A stretch of DNA of 56,723 nt from Deltaproteobacteria bacterium (GCA_021848385.1 JAJZUQ010000014.1:1-56723), one strand, 5' to 3'; shown: positions 17,421-25,732, numbered from the stretch's first letter. The notes: a model not told the origin generated them from the sequence alone. Numbers and translations: made by a program.

Positions 17421-19067
17421 ATGGAAAAGAAAGTCTACGTCATCGGCCACAAAAACCCCGACACGGATTCCGTGGCGGCCGCCATCGCCTATGCGGAACT
17501 GAAGCGGCGGCAGGGGTGGCCAAATGTTGTGGCGGCCATGGCCGGGGAACCGAACCCCCAGACCCGCTTCATTCTCGATCGGCTCGTGATTGAGCTACCT
17601 CTGTATCTTGCCGATGTCCATCCCAAGGTCCGTGATGTGCTGCATCGCACCCCGGTGACGGCCAACGCCGCCACGCCGCTGTTGAAGGCGCTGGAGCTGT
17701 TCCATCTCAACAACATCCGGGTTCTGCCGGTGGTTGACGACGCAGGAACCCCGACCGGCATAATCTCCCTCCTCAAGCTGTCGGAGAAATACCTCCTGAC
17801 CGGCCAGGACCGGCTGCGTGGGATTGACGCCTCCATCTCCTCGCTCTGCCACTGTCTGCAGGGGACCTTTCTGGCCGGCGAGCCGTCCGGGGAGACGGAG
17901 CATTTTCATCTCTTCATCGGCGCCATGCTGGAGGAGTCCTTTTCGGCGCGGATCGACGGCTACGACACTGCCTCGCTCCTCATCATGACCGGCAATCGGC
18001 GCACCATCCAGCAGGCTGCCATCGAGAAGGGGGTGCGCCTCCTTGTCGTCACCGGGGGGCTGGCGGTTGATGACGATCTGGTGAGCCAGGCAGCGGCTGC
18101 GGGGGTGATCCTCATCAGTACCCCCCACGACACTGCCACCGCTGCCTGGCTGGCCCGGCTGTCGACGCCGATCGGCCACTTCGCCGAGGGGAAATTTGAA
18201 CAGATCGGCGTTGCCGAGCCCCTCTCCCACCTTCGCCTGAAGCTTCTTTACGGTGGCGAGCCGGCGGTGGTAGTGGTCGAGGAGGACGGCACCCTGGCCG
18301 GCATTGCCACCAAATCGTCCCTCCTTGCCCCGATCCCCTATGCCCTCATCCTGGTGGACCACAATGAGCTCGGCCAGGCGGTTCCCGGTGCCGAGTCGGT
18401 GGAGATCCTGGAAGTGATCGACCATCACAAGCTGGGGAATCCCCCGACCAATCAACCGATAACCTTCGTCGCCTCGCCGGTGGGGAGCACCTGTACCCTG
18501 GTGGCGACCCTCTACCGCCAGCAGGGAATCGAGCCGCCGCCGGAGATCGCGGCGCTCCTGCTGGCCGGGCTGCTGTCAGATACGGTGATTCTCAAGTCTC
18601 CCACCACCACCGGCCAGGACCGGGAGCTGGCGCTTTGGCTGGAGCAGAGGGCGGGGGTGGATCACCTCGCGTTCGGAAAAGAGATATTCTCTGCCAGTTC
18701 CGGGCTGGCCAGCTACGGCTCGCCGGAAAAGGCGATCACCACCGACTTCAAGACCTTTTCCGGCAGTGGTGGCACATTTGGCGTCGGCCAGGTCGAAGTG
18801 ATCGGTTTCGACGAGTTCCACCAGCTGAAGAACGAGCTGCAACAAGGACTGATACGAATCAAGGAGCGGGACGGCCTGCAACTGGCGGGGCTCATGGTGA
18901 CCGACATCTATTCGGAAACCACGCTCTTCCTCGTGGCGGGGGGGAAGGAACTGGCCCACGTCATGGACTATCCCCAACTGGAGCCCCACCTCTACGAGCT
19001 GAAGGGGGTCATGTCCCGCAAGAAGCAGATGGTTCCCCATTTGCTGAAGGTGCTGGGTAAGCTCTAG
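17421..19067 (+). CDS. ppaC: Manganese-dependent inorganic pyrophosphatase with CBS and DRTGG regulatory domains
   Basis: 548 residues, against about 310 for the plain family II enzyme. The DHH domain starts at GHKNPDTDSVAA (metal ligands His10, Asp14, Asp16). It is interrupted by a CBS domain (about 70-125), a DRTGG-like region (about 135-250) and a second CBS segment (about 255-305). The DHH domain then resumes with VDHNELGQ, VIDHHKLGN and LLSDTVIL. A DHHA2 domain ends the protein (DFKTFSGSGGTFGVGQVEVIGF). The enzyme hydrolyses pyrophosphate; in relatives the CBS insert binds adenine nucleotides and tunes activity to energy charge. ATG 17421 gives the canonical N-terminus. Confidence 0.93.
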   Translation: MEKKVYVIGHKNPDTDSVAAAIAYAELKRRQGWPNVVAAMAGEPNPQTRFILDRLVIELPLYLADVHPKVRDVLHRTPVTANAATPLLKALELFHLNNIRVLPVVDDAGTPTGIISLLKLSEKYLLTGQDRLRGIDASISSLCHCLQGTFLAGEPSGETEHFHLFIGAMLEESFSARIDGYDTASLLIMTGNRRTIQQAAIEKGVRLLVVTGGLAVDDDLVSQAAAAGVILISTPHDTATAAWLARLSTPIGHFAEGKFEQIGVAEPLSHLRLKLLYGGEPAVVVVEEDGTLAGIATKSSLLAPIPYALILVDHNELGQAVPGAESVEILEVIDHHKLGNPPTNQPITFVASPVGSTCTLVATLYRQQGIEPPPEIAALLLAGLLSDTVILKSPTTTGQDRELALWLEQRAGVDHLAFGKEIFSASSGLASYGSPEKAITTDFKTFSGSGGTFGVGQVEVIGFDEFHQLKNELQQGLIRIKERDGLQLAGLMVTDIYSETTLFLVAGGKELAHVMDYPQLEPHLYELKGVMSRKKQMVPHLLKVLGKL

Positions 19068-19074
19068 CTCTTTC

Positions 19075-19225
19075 GCGAGGGAAGAGTGCCCTGTTACGCT
19101 CAAAGTCCCCTCGTGCTGCCGCTGTAAGGCTCATTTCGCGCCGGCCATTCGGCCGGCTTTGCTCCATTTCGCCAACAGCGGCGAGCATTCGGGCACATTC
19201 GCTCCACAGGGCACTCTCCCCTCGC
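19075..19225. repeat. 151-bp element with 20-bp inverted ends and internal hairpins
   Basis: The end repeats are 19075-19094 and 19206-19225, identical in 19 of 20 positions when one is complemented (core AGAGTGCCCTGT). Inside are a second, imperfect arm pair (GCTGCCGCTGT near 19115 and ACAGCGGCGAGC near 19175) and an apex hairpin GCCGGC/GCCGGC near 19140-19157, so the whole block can fold into one long rod. It lies in the convergent space after the pyrophosphatase gene. It could be a miniature mobile element or a structured RNA or terminator; no target-site duplication is obvious. Confidence 0.7.
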
Positions 19226-19245
19226 TGATTCTGGGACACCAATTA

Positions 19246-19283
19246 AAGGGGGGCGCGGCAATGCCGGCGCACCCCTTTTTTTG
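19246..19283. terminator. Bidirectional terminator between convergent genes
   Basis: A GC-rich hairpin (AAAGGGG...GCGCGGCAATGCCGGCGC...CCCCTTTTTTT) lies between the pyrophosphatase gene (+) and the purine permease gene (-). The T-run on the plus strand (19277-19283) and AAA on the other side let it act in both directions. Confidence 0.8.
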
Positions 19284-19284
19284 T

Positions 19285-20586
19285 CTATTTGTACGGATAG
19301 AAGATGTAGAACGACAGTGACAAGGCGGCCAGGACCCACATGCCGGCCTTCACTTCACGTCCTCTGCCGGTGAGGGTCTTGAGGAGCGGGTAGGAGAGGA
19401 GCCCGGCGGTCATGCCGACGCCGATGTTGTAGGTGAAACTGATGAGGACGATGGTGAGGAAGGCGGGGATCAGCTCGGTATAGTCGCTGAAGTCGATCCT
19501 GGTGATGGGGCTGATCATGAAGACGCCGATGATGATGAGGGCGGTCCCGTAGGCGTGGGGTGGGACGGCGGTGAAAAGCGGGGCGAAGAAGAGGGAGAGG
19601 AGGAACAGCCCGGCCACCACCAGGGAGGTGAAGCCGGTCCGGCCCCCTTCCTCGATTCCGGCCGCCGATTCGATGTAGGCGCCGGTGGTCGTGGTGCCGA
19701 GGACCGGCGCCACCATATTGGCCAGGGCGTCGGCCAGCATAGGTTTCTCGATCTCCGGAAGGTTGCCGTTTTCATCCAGGAGCCCCGCCCGCGACGAGAG
19801 GCCGATGAGGGTTCCCACCGTATCGACGAAGGCCATGACGAAGATGATGAGCACCACCGGCAGGGCTTTCGGGCTGAGCGCACCCCTGATGTCCAGCTGC
19901 ATGAAGATGGGGGTCGGGTCGGGGGGGAGGCTCACCAGTTCCTTCGGGAGGGGAGTGATGCCAAGGATGAAGGAAAGCACGGTGGCCGTCAGGATGCCGA
20001 TGACGATGGCGCCGTGGACCCGCTTCACCATGAGCCAGGCAATGACCGTGAAACCCAGGATGGCGAGGAGGACCGGCGCGCTGTTCACCTTGCCGAGACA
20101 GACCGGGGCGCCGGCGACCCCAAGGGCAACGATCCCCGTTTGGTTCAGGCCGATGAAGGTGAGGAAGAGGCCGATCCCGACGGAGAAGCTGAACTTCAGG
20201 CAGGAGGGGATGGCGTCGGCCAGCCAGCTCCGGACTTTGAACACCGTCAGGACCGTGAAGAGGACGCCGGCTATGAAGATGGCCCCCAGCGCCGTCTGCC
20301 AGGAGTAGCCGAGGACTTTCACCACGGTGAAGGCGATGAAGGCGTTTTCGCTCATGTAGGGGGCGATGGCGAAGGGGCGCTTGGCATAGACCCCCATCAC
20401 CAGGGTGCCGAAGGCGGCGGAGATGATGGTGGCGGTCATGGACGGCCCCTTGGGGATGCCGGCCGCTTCGAGGATCGCCGGGTTGACGATGATGATGTAG
20501 GCCATGGTGAGGAAGGTTGTTATCCCCGCAACGGTCTCCTGGCGGTAGGTTGTTTCGTGGCGGGCGAAGTTGAAATAGCGGTGCAT
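19285..20586 (-). CDS. NCS2-family purine permease (AzgA/PbuG type)
   Basis: 433 residues from the ATG at 20586, which has CGGAG six bases upstream on the minus strand; two earlier in-frame ATGs lack this. A polytopic membrane protein with the AzgA-like N-terminus RHETTYRQETVAGITTFLTMAYIIIVNPAIL. The substrate-site segments are PYMSENAFIAF, GIGLFLTFIGLNQTGIV, VMAFVDTVGTLIGLSSRAGLL and GTTTTGAYIESAAGIEEGGRTG. Homologues carry adenine, guanine or hypoxanthine with protons. No purine riboswitch is seen in the 140-bp upstream space. It is divergent from the small DUF2007-like gene. Confidence 0.93.
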   Translation of the reverse strand: MHRYFNFARHETTYRQETVAGITTFLTMAYIIIVNPAILEAAGIPKGPSMTATIISAAFGTLVMGVYAKRPFAIAPYMSENAFIAFTVVKVLGYSWQTALGAIFIAGVLFTVLTVFKVRSWLADAIPSCLKFSFSVGIGLFLTFIGLNQTGIVALGVAGAPVCLGKVNSAPVLLAILGFTVIAWLMVKRVHGAIVIGILTATVLSFILGITPLPKELVSLPPDPTPIFMQLDIRGALSPKALPVVLIIFVMAFVDTVGTLIGLSSRAGLLDENGNLPEIEKPMLADALANMVAPVLGTTTTGAYIESAAGIEEGGRTGFTSLVVAGLFLLSLFFAPLFTAVPPHAYGTALIIIGVFMISPITRIDFSDYTELIPAFLTIVLISFTYNIGVGMTAGLLSYPLLKTLTGRGREVKAGMWVLAALSLSFYIFYPYK

Positions 20587-20726
20587 GGTGTTCTCCGTTG
20601 CGGTCATGTGTCGCGCTCTATCCGTTGTAAGTGAAAACGGGTCGGCAGTCAAGATGGAGGATGCATGCCCTTTCCGCTTTGATATACTTTTGCGGAAGTC
20701 AGGTCACAGCGGAAAGGAGAATCACC

Positions 20727-20906
20727 ATGGTACGATTCTATGATCCCAAGGATGAGGCGGAACAGGTCCGGGTGGAGAGGGTGCTGCGGAAGGGGGGAGT
20801 CGAGTACTTCCTGCGCCGGAGCGGGGAGCCGGGGATCGGCCCCCTGGAGATAATGGTTGCCGAGGAGGACATCCCCACTGCCGAAGAGTTGCTGAAGCAA
20901 GGATAG
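20727..20906 (+). CDS. Small DUF2007-like protein
   Basis: 59 residues (MVRFYDPKDEAEQVRVERVLRKGGVEYFLRRSGEPGIGPLEIMVAEEDIPTAEELLKQG, split here only to name its features). A strong ribosome site, AAAGGAGA, stands before ATG 20727; the longer frame upstream has no such support. The beta-alpha-beta pattern with a central basic turn and the C-terminal EDIPTAEELL helix resembles DUF2007, described as PII-like small regulatory proteins. Function is not known. The gene stands alone, its stop four bases from the end of the convergent metallopeptidase-like gene. Confidence 0.75.
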   Translation: MVRFYDPKDEAEQVRVERVLRKGGVEYFLRRSGEPGIGPLEIMVAEEDIPTAEELLKQG

Positions 20907-20910
20907 GCGG

Positions 20911-21492
20911 TCAGGCGGAAACGATAAGTTTCGGTACCGGGTATTTCCGGGCAAGGACTTTGTCGTGGCGTGCGCGGAGCGCATCCATGTCGCCGTCGAG
21001 GAAGCCGGCCATATCTTTCGCTCCTGGAAGTTCCAGGTAGGCATCCACCAGTTCGGCCATGCGGGCGTTGTACGCCTTGGTGGAACGGCCGTGGGCGTAG
21101 TTGCGGCCGGGGAAGCGGCGGAGGTCGCCGTTGCATTCGGGCGCGATGTGGTAGAGTTCGTGGAAGACAGTGATGAGCTTCTCCCGCAAGGGGAGATTGA
21201 GGAAGCGGGGGACGAGGAAGTAGATGAGGTAGAGCATCTCCCGTCCCTGGAAGGTGACGGGCGGCATGGTGCAGGTGAAGGTCCGCCGTCGCCGCCGTAC
21301 AGTCCTGCTGGCGGCCCCGCCGGCGAAGCGGAGGGGGTGTATCTTGGCGTAGGTGCCATGCACCCCGCCTCCACGGGTACTGGTTACGCAGATGAGCAGC
21401 CGCTGGGGGTCGATGTGTTCCAGTTCCGGGACCCTGTCGGCGATATCCGCCACCAGTCGCTCAATTTCCCGTGTCAGGTCAAGAGTGGACAC
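20911..21492 (-). CDS. HExxH-motif protein, putative metallopeptidase
   Basis: 193 residues. The only catalytic signature is HELYHI (HExxH) following EKLITVF, with a downstream GRNYAHGRSTKAYNARM block containing further histidine and acidic residues that could complete a zinc site. A basic run (RTVRRRRRTFTC) precedes it. There is no signal peptide, so it is probably cytoplasmic. It may belong to the putative phage or conserved-hypothetical metallopeptidase families; I am not certain. It starts two bases after the stop of the diheme cytochrome gene, so the two are almost surely one transcript, an odd pairing for a soluble peptidase. Confidence 0.72.
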   Translation of the reverse strand: MSTLDLTREIERLVADIADRVPELEHIDPQRLLICVTSTRGGGVHGTYAKIHPLRFAGGAASRTVRRRRRTFTCTMPPVTFQGREMLYLIYFLVPRFLNLPLREKLITVFHELYHIAPECNGDLRRFPGRNYAHGRSTKAYNARMAELVDAYLELPGAKDMAGFLDGDMDALRARHDKVLARKYPVPKLIVSA

Positions 21493-21494
21493 GT

Positions 21495-21794
21495 TCAGAA
21501 GCGGCTCTTGTCGTACTTGTGGCAGAGGTGACAGCTCATGGGACCGGCTGACGGTTTGACCGGGTGCTTGGCCGGAAAGGGGATTCCTCCTGTTTCGTTA
21601 TGGCAGCGGGGGCAGCCCAGATCCGCTTCCTTCTGCCCCTGTAGTCCACCCTTGGCGGCCATTTCATAGAAGCTCTTGTGGTTGTCGTTGTAGGGAACTT
21701 TCCTGGTTTTTTCTTCTCCCGAGATGGCGATGAAGATTGCGAGTACTACGCCGATGATGGCGATGAAGATCCAGTCCTTTTTGCCGATGGCCAT
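21495..21794 (-). CDS. Small membrane-anchored diheme c-type cytochrome
   Basis: 99 residues from ATG 21794, with AGGAG seven bases upstream on the minus strand; a longer frame begins inside a dispersed repeat. One N-terminal membrane anchor (WIFIAIIGVVLAIFIAI) is followed by a periplasmic domain with two heme sites, CPRCH (61-65) and CHLCH (88-92). Spare histidines in FPAKHPVKPS and NDNHKSF could be distal ligands. It probably passes electrons at the outer face of the inner membrane. The metallopeptidase-like gene follows two bases downstream. Confidence 0.85.
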   Translation of the reverse strand: MAIGKKDWIFIAIIGVVLAIFIAISGEEKTRKVPYNDNHKSFYEMAAKGGLQGQKEADLGCPRCHNETGGIPFPAKHPVKPSAGPMSCHLCHKYDKSRF

Positions 21795-21843
21795 AAAGTT
21801 CTCCTGTTGAATTGTTCGATGACAAAAACAAAAGAGGTTTCTC

Positions 21844-21926
21844 GACGCAATGACGCGAAGGCGCAAAGAATTCTGTTGTTGCGTTGTTCATCCCTTGCGG
21901 TCTTGGCGTCTCTGCGCCTTTGCGTC
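21844..21926. repeat. Imperfect inverted repeat of the GACGCAAAGGCGCAAAG type
   Basis: Arms 21844-21869 and 21901-21926 agree at 20 of 26 positions after complementing. This GACGCAA...GGCGCAAAGA pattern is a widespread dispersed intergenic repeat. It fills the 173-bp gap between the CoA-dehydratase activator gene and the diheme cytochrome gene, both on the minus strand, and so probably separates two transcripts. Confidence 0.6.
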
Positions 21927-21967
21927 AATTGATGTTCTCTCTACGGGGTCAATCAAATGCCTGTAGT

Positions 21968-22732
21968 TCATTCCAGCGCTGCGCAGCCGATGGCGCCGTT
22001 GTGCTGGGGATGGAGCGGGACGACTATTTCCCGCCCGGTCTCCTGCTCCAGGAGTTTGACCAGCGCCTTGTTCAGTGCCACCCCACCGGTGAGGATGATG
22101 GCCGGGGAGGGGAACCTGCGCAGAAGGGGGAGCACCCGCCGTACCAGGGTCATGTTGACGCCGGCGCAGAGGCGGGAGACGGGATACCCTCTGAGAATCT
22201 GGCCGATCAGTTCCGATTCGCCGAAGATGCCGCAGGTGGCGTCCAGTTTTATCGGTTCCTCCCCGTGAGAGGATAGTTCCTCCAGGCTTACCTCCAGCAC
22301 CGCCGCCATGTTTTCCAGGTATCTGCCGCTGGAGGCGGCGCACTTGTCGTTCATGACGAAGTCGGTAAGCCTTCCCCCCTGCACCTGGGCAACCTTGGTG
22401 TCCTGTCCCCCCATGTCGAGCATGGTGAAGTCGAGCCGGCCGGTCTGCAGGACGGCACCCGCCACGTGGGCGCGGATCTCGGAAATGACCTTCGCCCCCT
22501 TGAGCCCCAGGGAATTGCGGCCATAGCCGGTAACCCGGATGATGGCCGCTTCCAGCTCTTCCGCGGCGAACAGGCCGGTGCCGGCCAGGTCGAGGGTCAG
22601 CTCCTCTCCTACGAGTCGGCCGAACCGTTTGTAGAAGGTGATGGTATCGTAATCCGCCAGCCGGATTACCCTGTCTCCTTCCAGCACCGCAAACTTCGCC
22701 TTCCTGCTCCCCAGGTCTATTCCGATCTTCAT
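21968..22732 (-). CDS. ATPase activator of 2-hydroxyacyl-CoA dehydratase type (BadF/BadG/BcrA/BcrD family)
   Basis: 254 residues, typical of the HgdC-like activator (archerase). The ASKHA ATPase motifs are MKIGIDLGSRKAKFAVL at the start, DMGGQDTKVAQV, and LTGGVALNKALVKLL near the end. Cysteines for the bridging [4Fe-4S] cluster of the dimer are in MNDKCAASSGRY and DATCGIFGESELIG. The protein couples ATP hydrolysis to injection of a low-potential electron into a partner dehydratase-fold protein. That partner is the gene just upstream on the same strand (22763-23767). The start is the ATG at 22732. Confidence 0.92.
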   Translation of the reverse strand: MKIGIDLGSRKAKFAVLEGDRVIRLADYDTITFYKRFGRLVGEELTLDLAGTGLFAAEELEAAIIRVTGYGRNSLGLKGAKVISEIRAHVAGAVLQTGRLDFTMLDMGGQDTKVAQVQGGRLTDFVMNDKCAASSGRYLENMAAVLEVSLEELSSHGEEPIKLDATCGIFGESELIGQILRGYPVSRLCAGVNMTLVRRVLPLLRRFPSPAIILTGGVALNKALVKLLEQETGREIVVPLHPQHNGAIGCAALE

Positions 22733-22762
22733 AAATGTTCCTTAACTCCGAGCCCCCAGCCC

Positions 22763-23767
22763 CTAGTCCCTAGTCCCTTTCCTAGCCCCCCGATCTTCCA
22801 TCATCTCCAGAAACCCCTCAATGCGAATCCTGGTCCGGGCGTCGAGGGGGGTTGGCTTGTCACCCTCCAGGGTCAAAACCGGCACGGTAAGTTTCTTCCG
22901 GACGATCATGTCCTCGATCTGGCGGAAGCAGAAGGACTGGACATAGTGGACCACCGCGTCGACCCGGCGCCGTTCGACCTCCATGAGGATGTCGGCCAGC
23001 CGGTGGAAGATGTCGTAGGGATAGGTGTAGGCCCGGTACTGTTCCACCATGTCGGTGATTCCGTAGGGCATGGCGAACTGGCGCTGGGTTTCGTTGAAGA
23101 CCACCCGGGCTCCATGGTTTTCCAGGAACGGGTAGATGTCGTCGAAGATGGGGGGGACGCCGATGTAGGCGAGGCGCAAGCGCTCCTGCCGGGGGGTCCT
23201 GCTTGCCGCGGTAAGGAGGAACTCGTCCACATCCGCTTCGAACCGGTCCGGGTCGCCGTTCATGTCCGAGGTGCAGACCTGGAAGTAGTGGTTCTCTCCG
23301 CCGGTGACCAGGTTCTCTTCCCAGGTGAGGCGGTCGATCTCGCGCACCTTGAGCCGGATACGGTCCAGTCGCTCCTTGGCGGCAACGACTTCCGGCCATC
23401 CGACCCCGAAGTGCCCCATGAGTTTTTCGATCTCGCGGCGAAGCGTCGACGCGTCCCGGTCGTGGGGGTAGGCGAACGGCACGGCGACAACCCCCTCCAG
23501 GGAGAGCACCTCCATCAGCGCCTTGGTGTAGCTGCAGTCCCCCTCGGTTACCGCCACCATTTCCCGGATGCCGCTTGTCACGACCGCTCCGTAGATACCC
23601 TTGATCCAGCCGCAGACATTGCGCGGAAAGCCGGCCAGCTCAGCTTCTTCCATCATCTGGTGACTGTGGTCGCTGGTGATGAAGATGTTGTTGAGATCAA
23701 CCGGGGTACGGTGTGCGGCAACGAGGATTTCCAGGGGGATGGTGGTGGTGAAGCCAGTCCGGTTCAA
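22763..23767 (-). CDS. 2-hydroxyacyl-CoA dehydratase-fold iron-sulfur protein, single subunit
   Basis: 334 residues, shorter than classical dehydratase subunits (about 380-480). There are only four cysteines (in RNVCGWIKG, EGDCSYTK, FQVCTSDM and VQSFCFRQI), three of them in the positions used for the iron-sulfur cluster in the HgdB/BcrB/BcrC family. Classical enzymes have two different subunits; here there is one subunit plus an activator. This resembles the double-cubane cluster protein type or an orphan reductase rather than a proven 2-hydroxyacyl-CoA dehydratase. No CoA-transferase or acyl-CoA gene is nearby. The small gap (30 bp) to the activator gene supports one transcript. Substrate unknown. 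Confidence 0.82.
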   Translation of the reverse strand: MNRTGFTTTIPLEILVAAHRTPVDLNNIFITSDHSHQMMEEAELAGFPRNVCGWIKGIYGAVVTSGIREMVAVTEGDCSYTKALMEVLSLEGVVAVPFAYPHDRDASTLRREIEKLMGHFGVGWPEVVAAKERLDRIRLKVREIDRLTWEENLVTGGENHYFQVCTSDMNGDPDRFEADVDEFLLTAASRTPRQERLRLAYIGVPPIFDDIYPFLENHGARVVFNETQRQFAMPYGITDMVEQYRAYTYPYDIFHRLADILMEVERRRVDAVVHYVQSFCFRQIEDMIVRKKLTVPVLTLEGDKPTPLDARTRIRIEGFLEMMEDRGARKGTRD

Positions 23768-23771
23768 GAGT

Positions 23772-24113
23772 TTATTCCGATTTTATGAAGACGAAATAGA
23801 TCAGTGCCGCTCCGATGGCGAGCGCTCCGAAGGCGAAGGGGAGGGTTGACTGGAGGGATAGTTCGCTTCCCCCCTCTTCCATGAGGGTAAAGCGGATGAG
23901 TGCAATGAGGGAGATGAAGGCGAAGAGGGAAAGAAGTACTGCCTTCGAGCGCTTGATTACTGCGTAGAAAAAGATGATCGCCAGTATGCTGAGAAGCCAG
24001 GGGTTCTCCATGACCGATTTCAAGCTCAGGTTCTTGAGGAAGTCGATGATGTGCCCGGTTTCAAAGGGTGAGAGGGTTTCTGCGGCCTTGTCGAGCATCT
24101 CCTGCTTTTCCAT
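23772..24113 (-). CDS. Small membrane protein of unknown function
   Basis: 113 residues from ATG 24113, which has GGAGG five bases upstream on the minus strand. The N-terminal 45 residues are polar and amphipathic (EKQEMLDKAAETLSPFETGHIIDFLKN). Three hydrophobic segments follow: WLLSILAIIFFYAVI, VLLSLFAFISLIALI and LPFAFGALAIGAALIYFVFI. The protein ends four bases before the start of the dehydratase-like gene, so all three minus-strand genes here may form an operon. I do not recognise the family; a link with the low-potential redox pair is only positional. Confidence 0.72.
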   Translation of the reverse strand: MEKQEMLDKAAETLSPFETGHIIDFLKNLSLKSVMENPWLLSILAIIFFYAVIKRSKAVLLSLFAFISLIALIRFTLMEEGGSELSLQSTLPFAFGALAIGAALIYFVFIKSE

Positions 24114-24229
24114 GTTGCCTCCAGCTGCTTGTGGGATACCGGTGCACCATCGACTTGGATAGTTCAATACCAGAATTTTACGGAAAAATCAAAGCAGGTT
24201 TGACAGATTCCCTGCCATGAGCAAATGCC

Positions 24230-24258
24230 TTGACAACCCCCTGCCGGCAAACTACTAT
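24230..24258 (+). promoter_or_regulatory. Candidate sigma-70 promoter for murI
   Basis: A consensus -35 box TTGACA at 24230-24235 is followed, after 17 bases, by TACTAT at 24253-24258. It would start transcription about 50 bases before the murI start codon. The -35 is perfect and the -10 matches four of six. Confidence 0.5.
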
Positions 24259-24315
24259 ATACTGCTTTGCGCAGTTTTGAAAAACCTGCGGAATTTTACC
24301 GACTTGGAGTGTACT

Positions 24316-25152
24316 TTGGCCTGGAAAGCGATCGGCATATTCGATTCAGGGGTCGGCGGCCTGACGGTGTTGAAAGAGATAGTCAGGGCGCTTCCTCAGG
24401 AAGATACCATATATCTTGGCGATACGGCAAGGGTTCCCTACGGCACCAAGTCTCCCGAGACGGTGACCCGTTATGCGCGGCAGATCACGGCGTTTCTCGT
24501 CCAGCGGGACATCAAGCTCCTGGTGGTCGCCTGCAACACGGCATCGGCTGTCTCCCTCGAAGCGCTCAAGGAGAACTTCGATATTCCCATCGTCGGGGTG
24601 ATCGAGCCGGGTGCGCGTCGGGCCGCGGCGGTGACCCGGACCGGCAAGGTCGGGGTCATCGGTACCAGCGGGACCATCAAGAGCAGCGCCTATTCAAAGG
24701 CGATAAAGCGGATCAATCCGGAGATTCAGGTGGTTACCCGCGCCTGTCCGCTGTTTGTCCCTCTGGCGGAGGAGGGATGGGTCGACAACGAGGTGGCCCG
24801 GCTGACTGCCAGAGCCTATCTGCAGGGACTCCGCGAGGAAGGGGTCGACACCCTGGTGCTCGGTTGCACCCATTACCCCCTGCTCAGGGGGATAATTGCC
24901 GAGGTCATGGGAGATGACGTGAAACTGGTCGACTCTGCCGAGGAAACAGCCCATACCGTGGCGGAGATACTGCGTCAGCAGGGGGCTCTCCGTCCCGCAG
25001 CGGAGCGGGGCAACCACCATTACTTCGTGACCGACATCCCCGCCAGCTTTATCAGGGTCGGCAACCGCTTCCTCGGCGGCAAACTGGGGGACGTCTACCA
25101 GGTTAACCTGGAGGAGGAAGATGTGGGGGAGGTTGACAGTGAAACGCTCTAG
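24316..25152 (+). CDS. murI: Glutamate racemase
   Basis: 278 residues when read from TTG 24316, which has GGAG six bases upstream; this gives the family N-terminus AIGIFDSGVGGLTVLKEI. Reading further upstream would add an unlikely 33-residue extension. The two catalytic cysteines are Cys73 (VVACNTASA) and Cys184 (LGCTHYPLL). It makes D-glutamate for peptidoglycan. Its last 14 bases overlap the start of the GerMN-domain gene, so the two are translationally linked. Confidence 0.95.
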   Translation: MAWKAIGIFDSGVGGLTVLKEIVRALPQEDTIYLGDTARVPYGTKSPETVTRYARQITAFLVQRDIKLLVVACNTASAVSLEALKENFDIPIVGVIEPGARRAAAVTRTGKVGVIGTSGTIKSSAYSKAIKRINPEIQVVTRACPLFVPLAEEGWVDNEVARLTARAYLQGLREEGVDTLVLGCTHYPLLRGIIAEVMGDDVKLVDSAEETAHTVAEILRQQGALRPAAERGNHHYFVTDIPASFIRVGNRFLGGKLGDVYQVNLEEEDVGEVDSETL

Positions 25153-25732
25153 ACCCTCCCGGTGGGGGATGACCATTCTGGGCTTTGCCTTCATGATTTC
25201 GGCAGCCGTGTACGGAGCGCTTATGCTTCAGAAGTACGAGCAGCGCCGGAACCCGCCCCCGGTTCCTCCCCAGGCCCAGGAGAGCGGGACGATGCTCGTG
25301 ACCCTGTTTTTTGCCGCTGCTGACGGGTCGGGGCTCGTGCGGGAAGGGCGCGAAATGGACGCCTGCGGTGAACCAGAGGAGTGCATCGGGGATATCATCC
25401 AGGAACTGGCGGGCGGCCCCCTTGGTGACCTTGCGCCGACCCTTCCTAACGTCACTACCGTGCGGGATGTTCAGGTGACCGGCGACCTCGCGACGGTCGA
25501 TCTCGGCCGTGAGTTCGTCGAAGCCCTGCCGGCCGGCAGTTCGGCGGAGATGACGGCCGTTTATTCCATTATTGATACCATTGCGGTCAATTTCCCCCAG
25601 ATACGCAGGGTCAGCTTCCTCGTTGAAGGGAAACCGGTCCGGACGTTTACGGGGCATCTTGATCTTCGCCAACCGCTAGCCCCCGATTTTTCACTGGAAC
25701 GGAAAGCAGACATTTCTCCCTCCGCAAAATAG
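25139..25732 (+). CDS. GerMN-domain protein, membrane anchored
   Basis: 197 residues from GTG 25139, chosen because a GGGGGAGG ribosome site lies seven bases upstream. It has an N-terminal membrane helix (WGMTILGFAFMISAAVYGALML), a proline-rich linker (RNPPPVPPQAQ) and a GerMN domain, recognisable from VTLFFAAADGSGLVREGREM, IIQELAGGPLGDLAPTLP and ATVDLGREFVEALPAGSSAEMTAVYSIIDTI. The domain is known from the spore germination protein GerM and from secreted proteins of non-sporeformers, where it may bind cell-wall material. The overlap with murI supports a cell-wall role. Confidence 0.85.
   Translation: MKRSRPSRWGMTILGFAFMISAAVYGALMLQKYEQRRNPPPVPPQAQESGTMLVTLFFAAADGSGLVREGREMDACGEPEECIGDIIQELAGGPLGDLAPTLPNVTTVRDVQVTGDLATVDLGREFVEALPAGSSAEMTAVYSIIDTIAVNFPQIRRVSFLVEGKPVRTFTGHLDLRQPLAPDFSLERKADISPSAK

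Noticed and set aside
19555..20634. 359-codon open frame opposite the purine permease gene
   Set aside because: Low-complexity Gly/Glu/Asp/Arg translation typical of antisense frames in GC-rich genes; the minus strand encodes a clear permease with a ribosome site.
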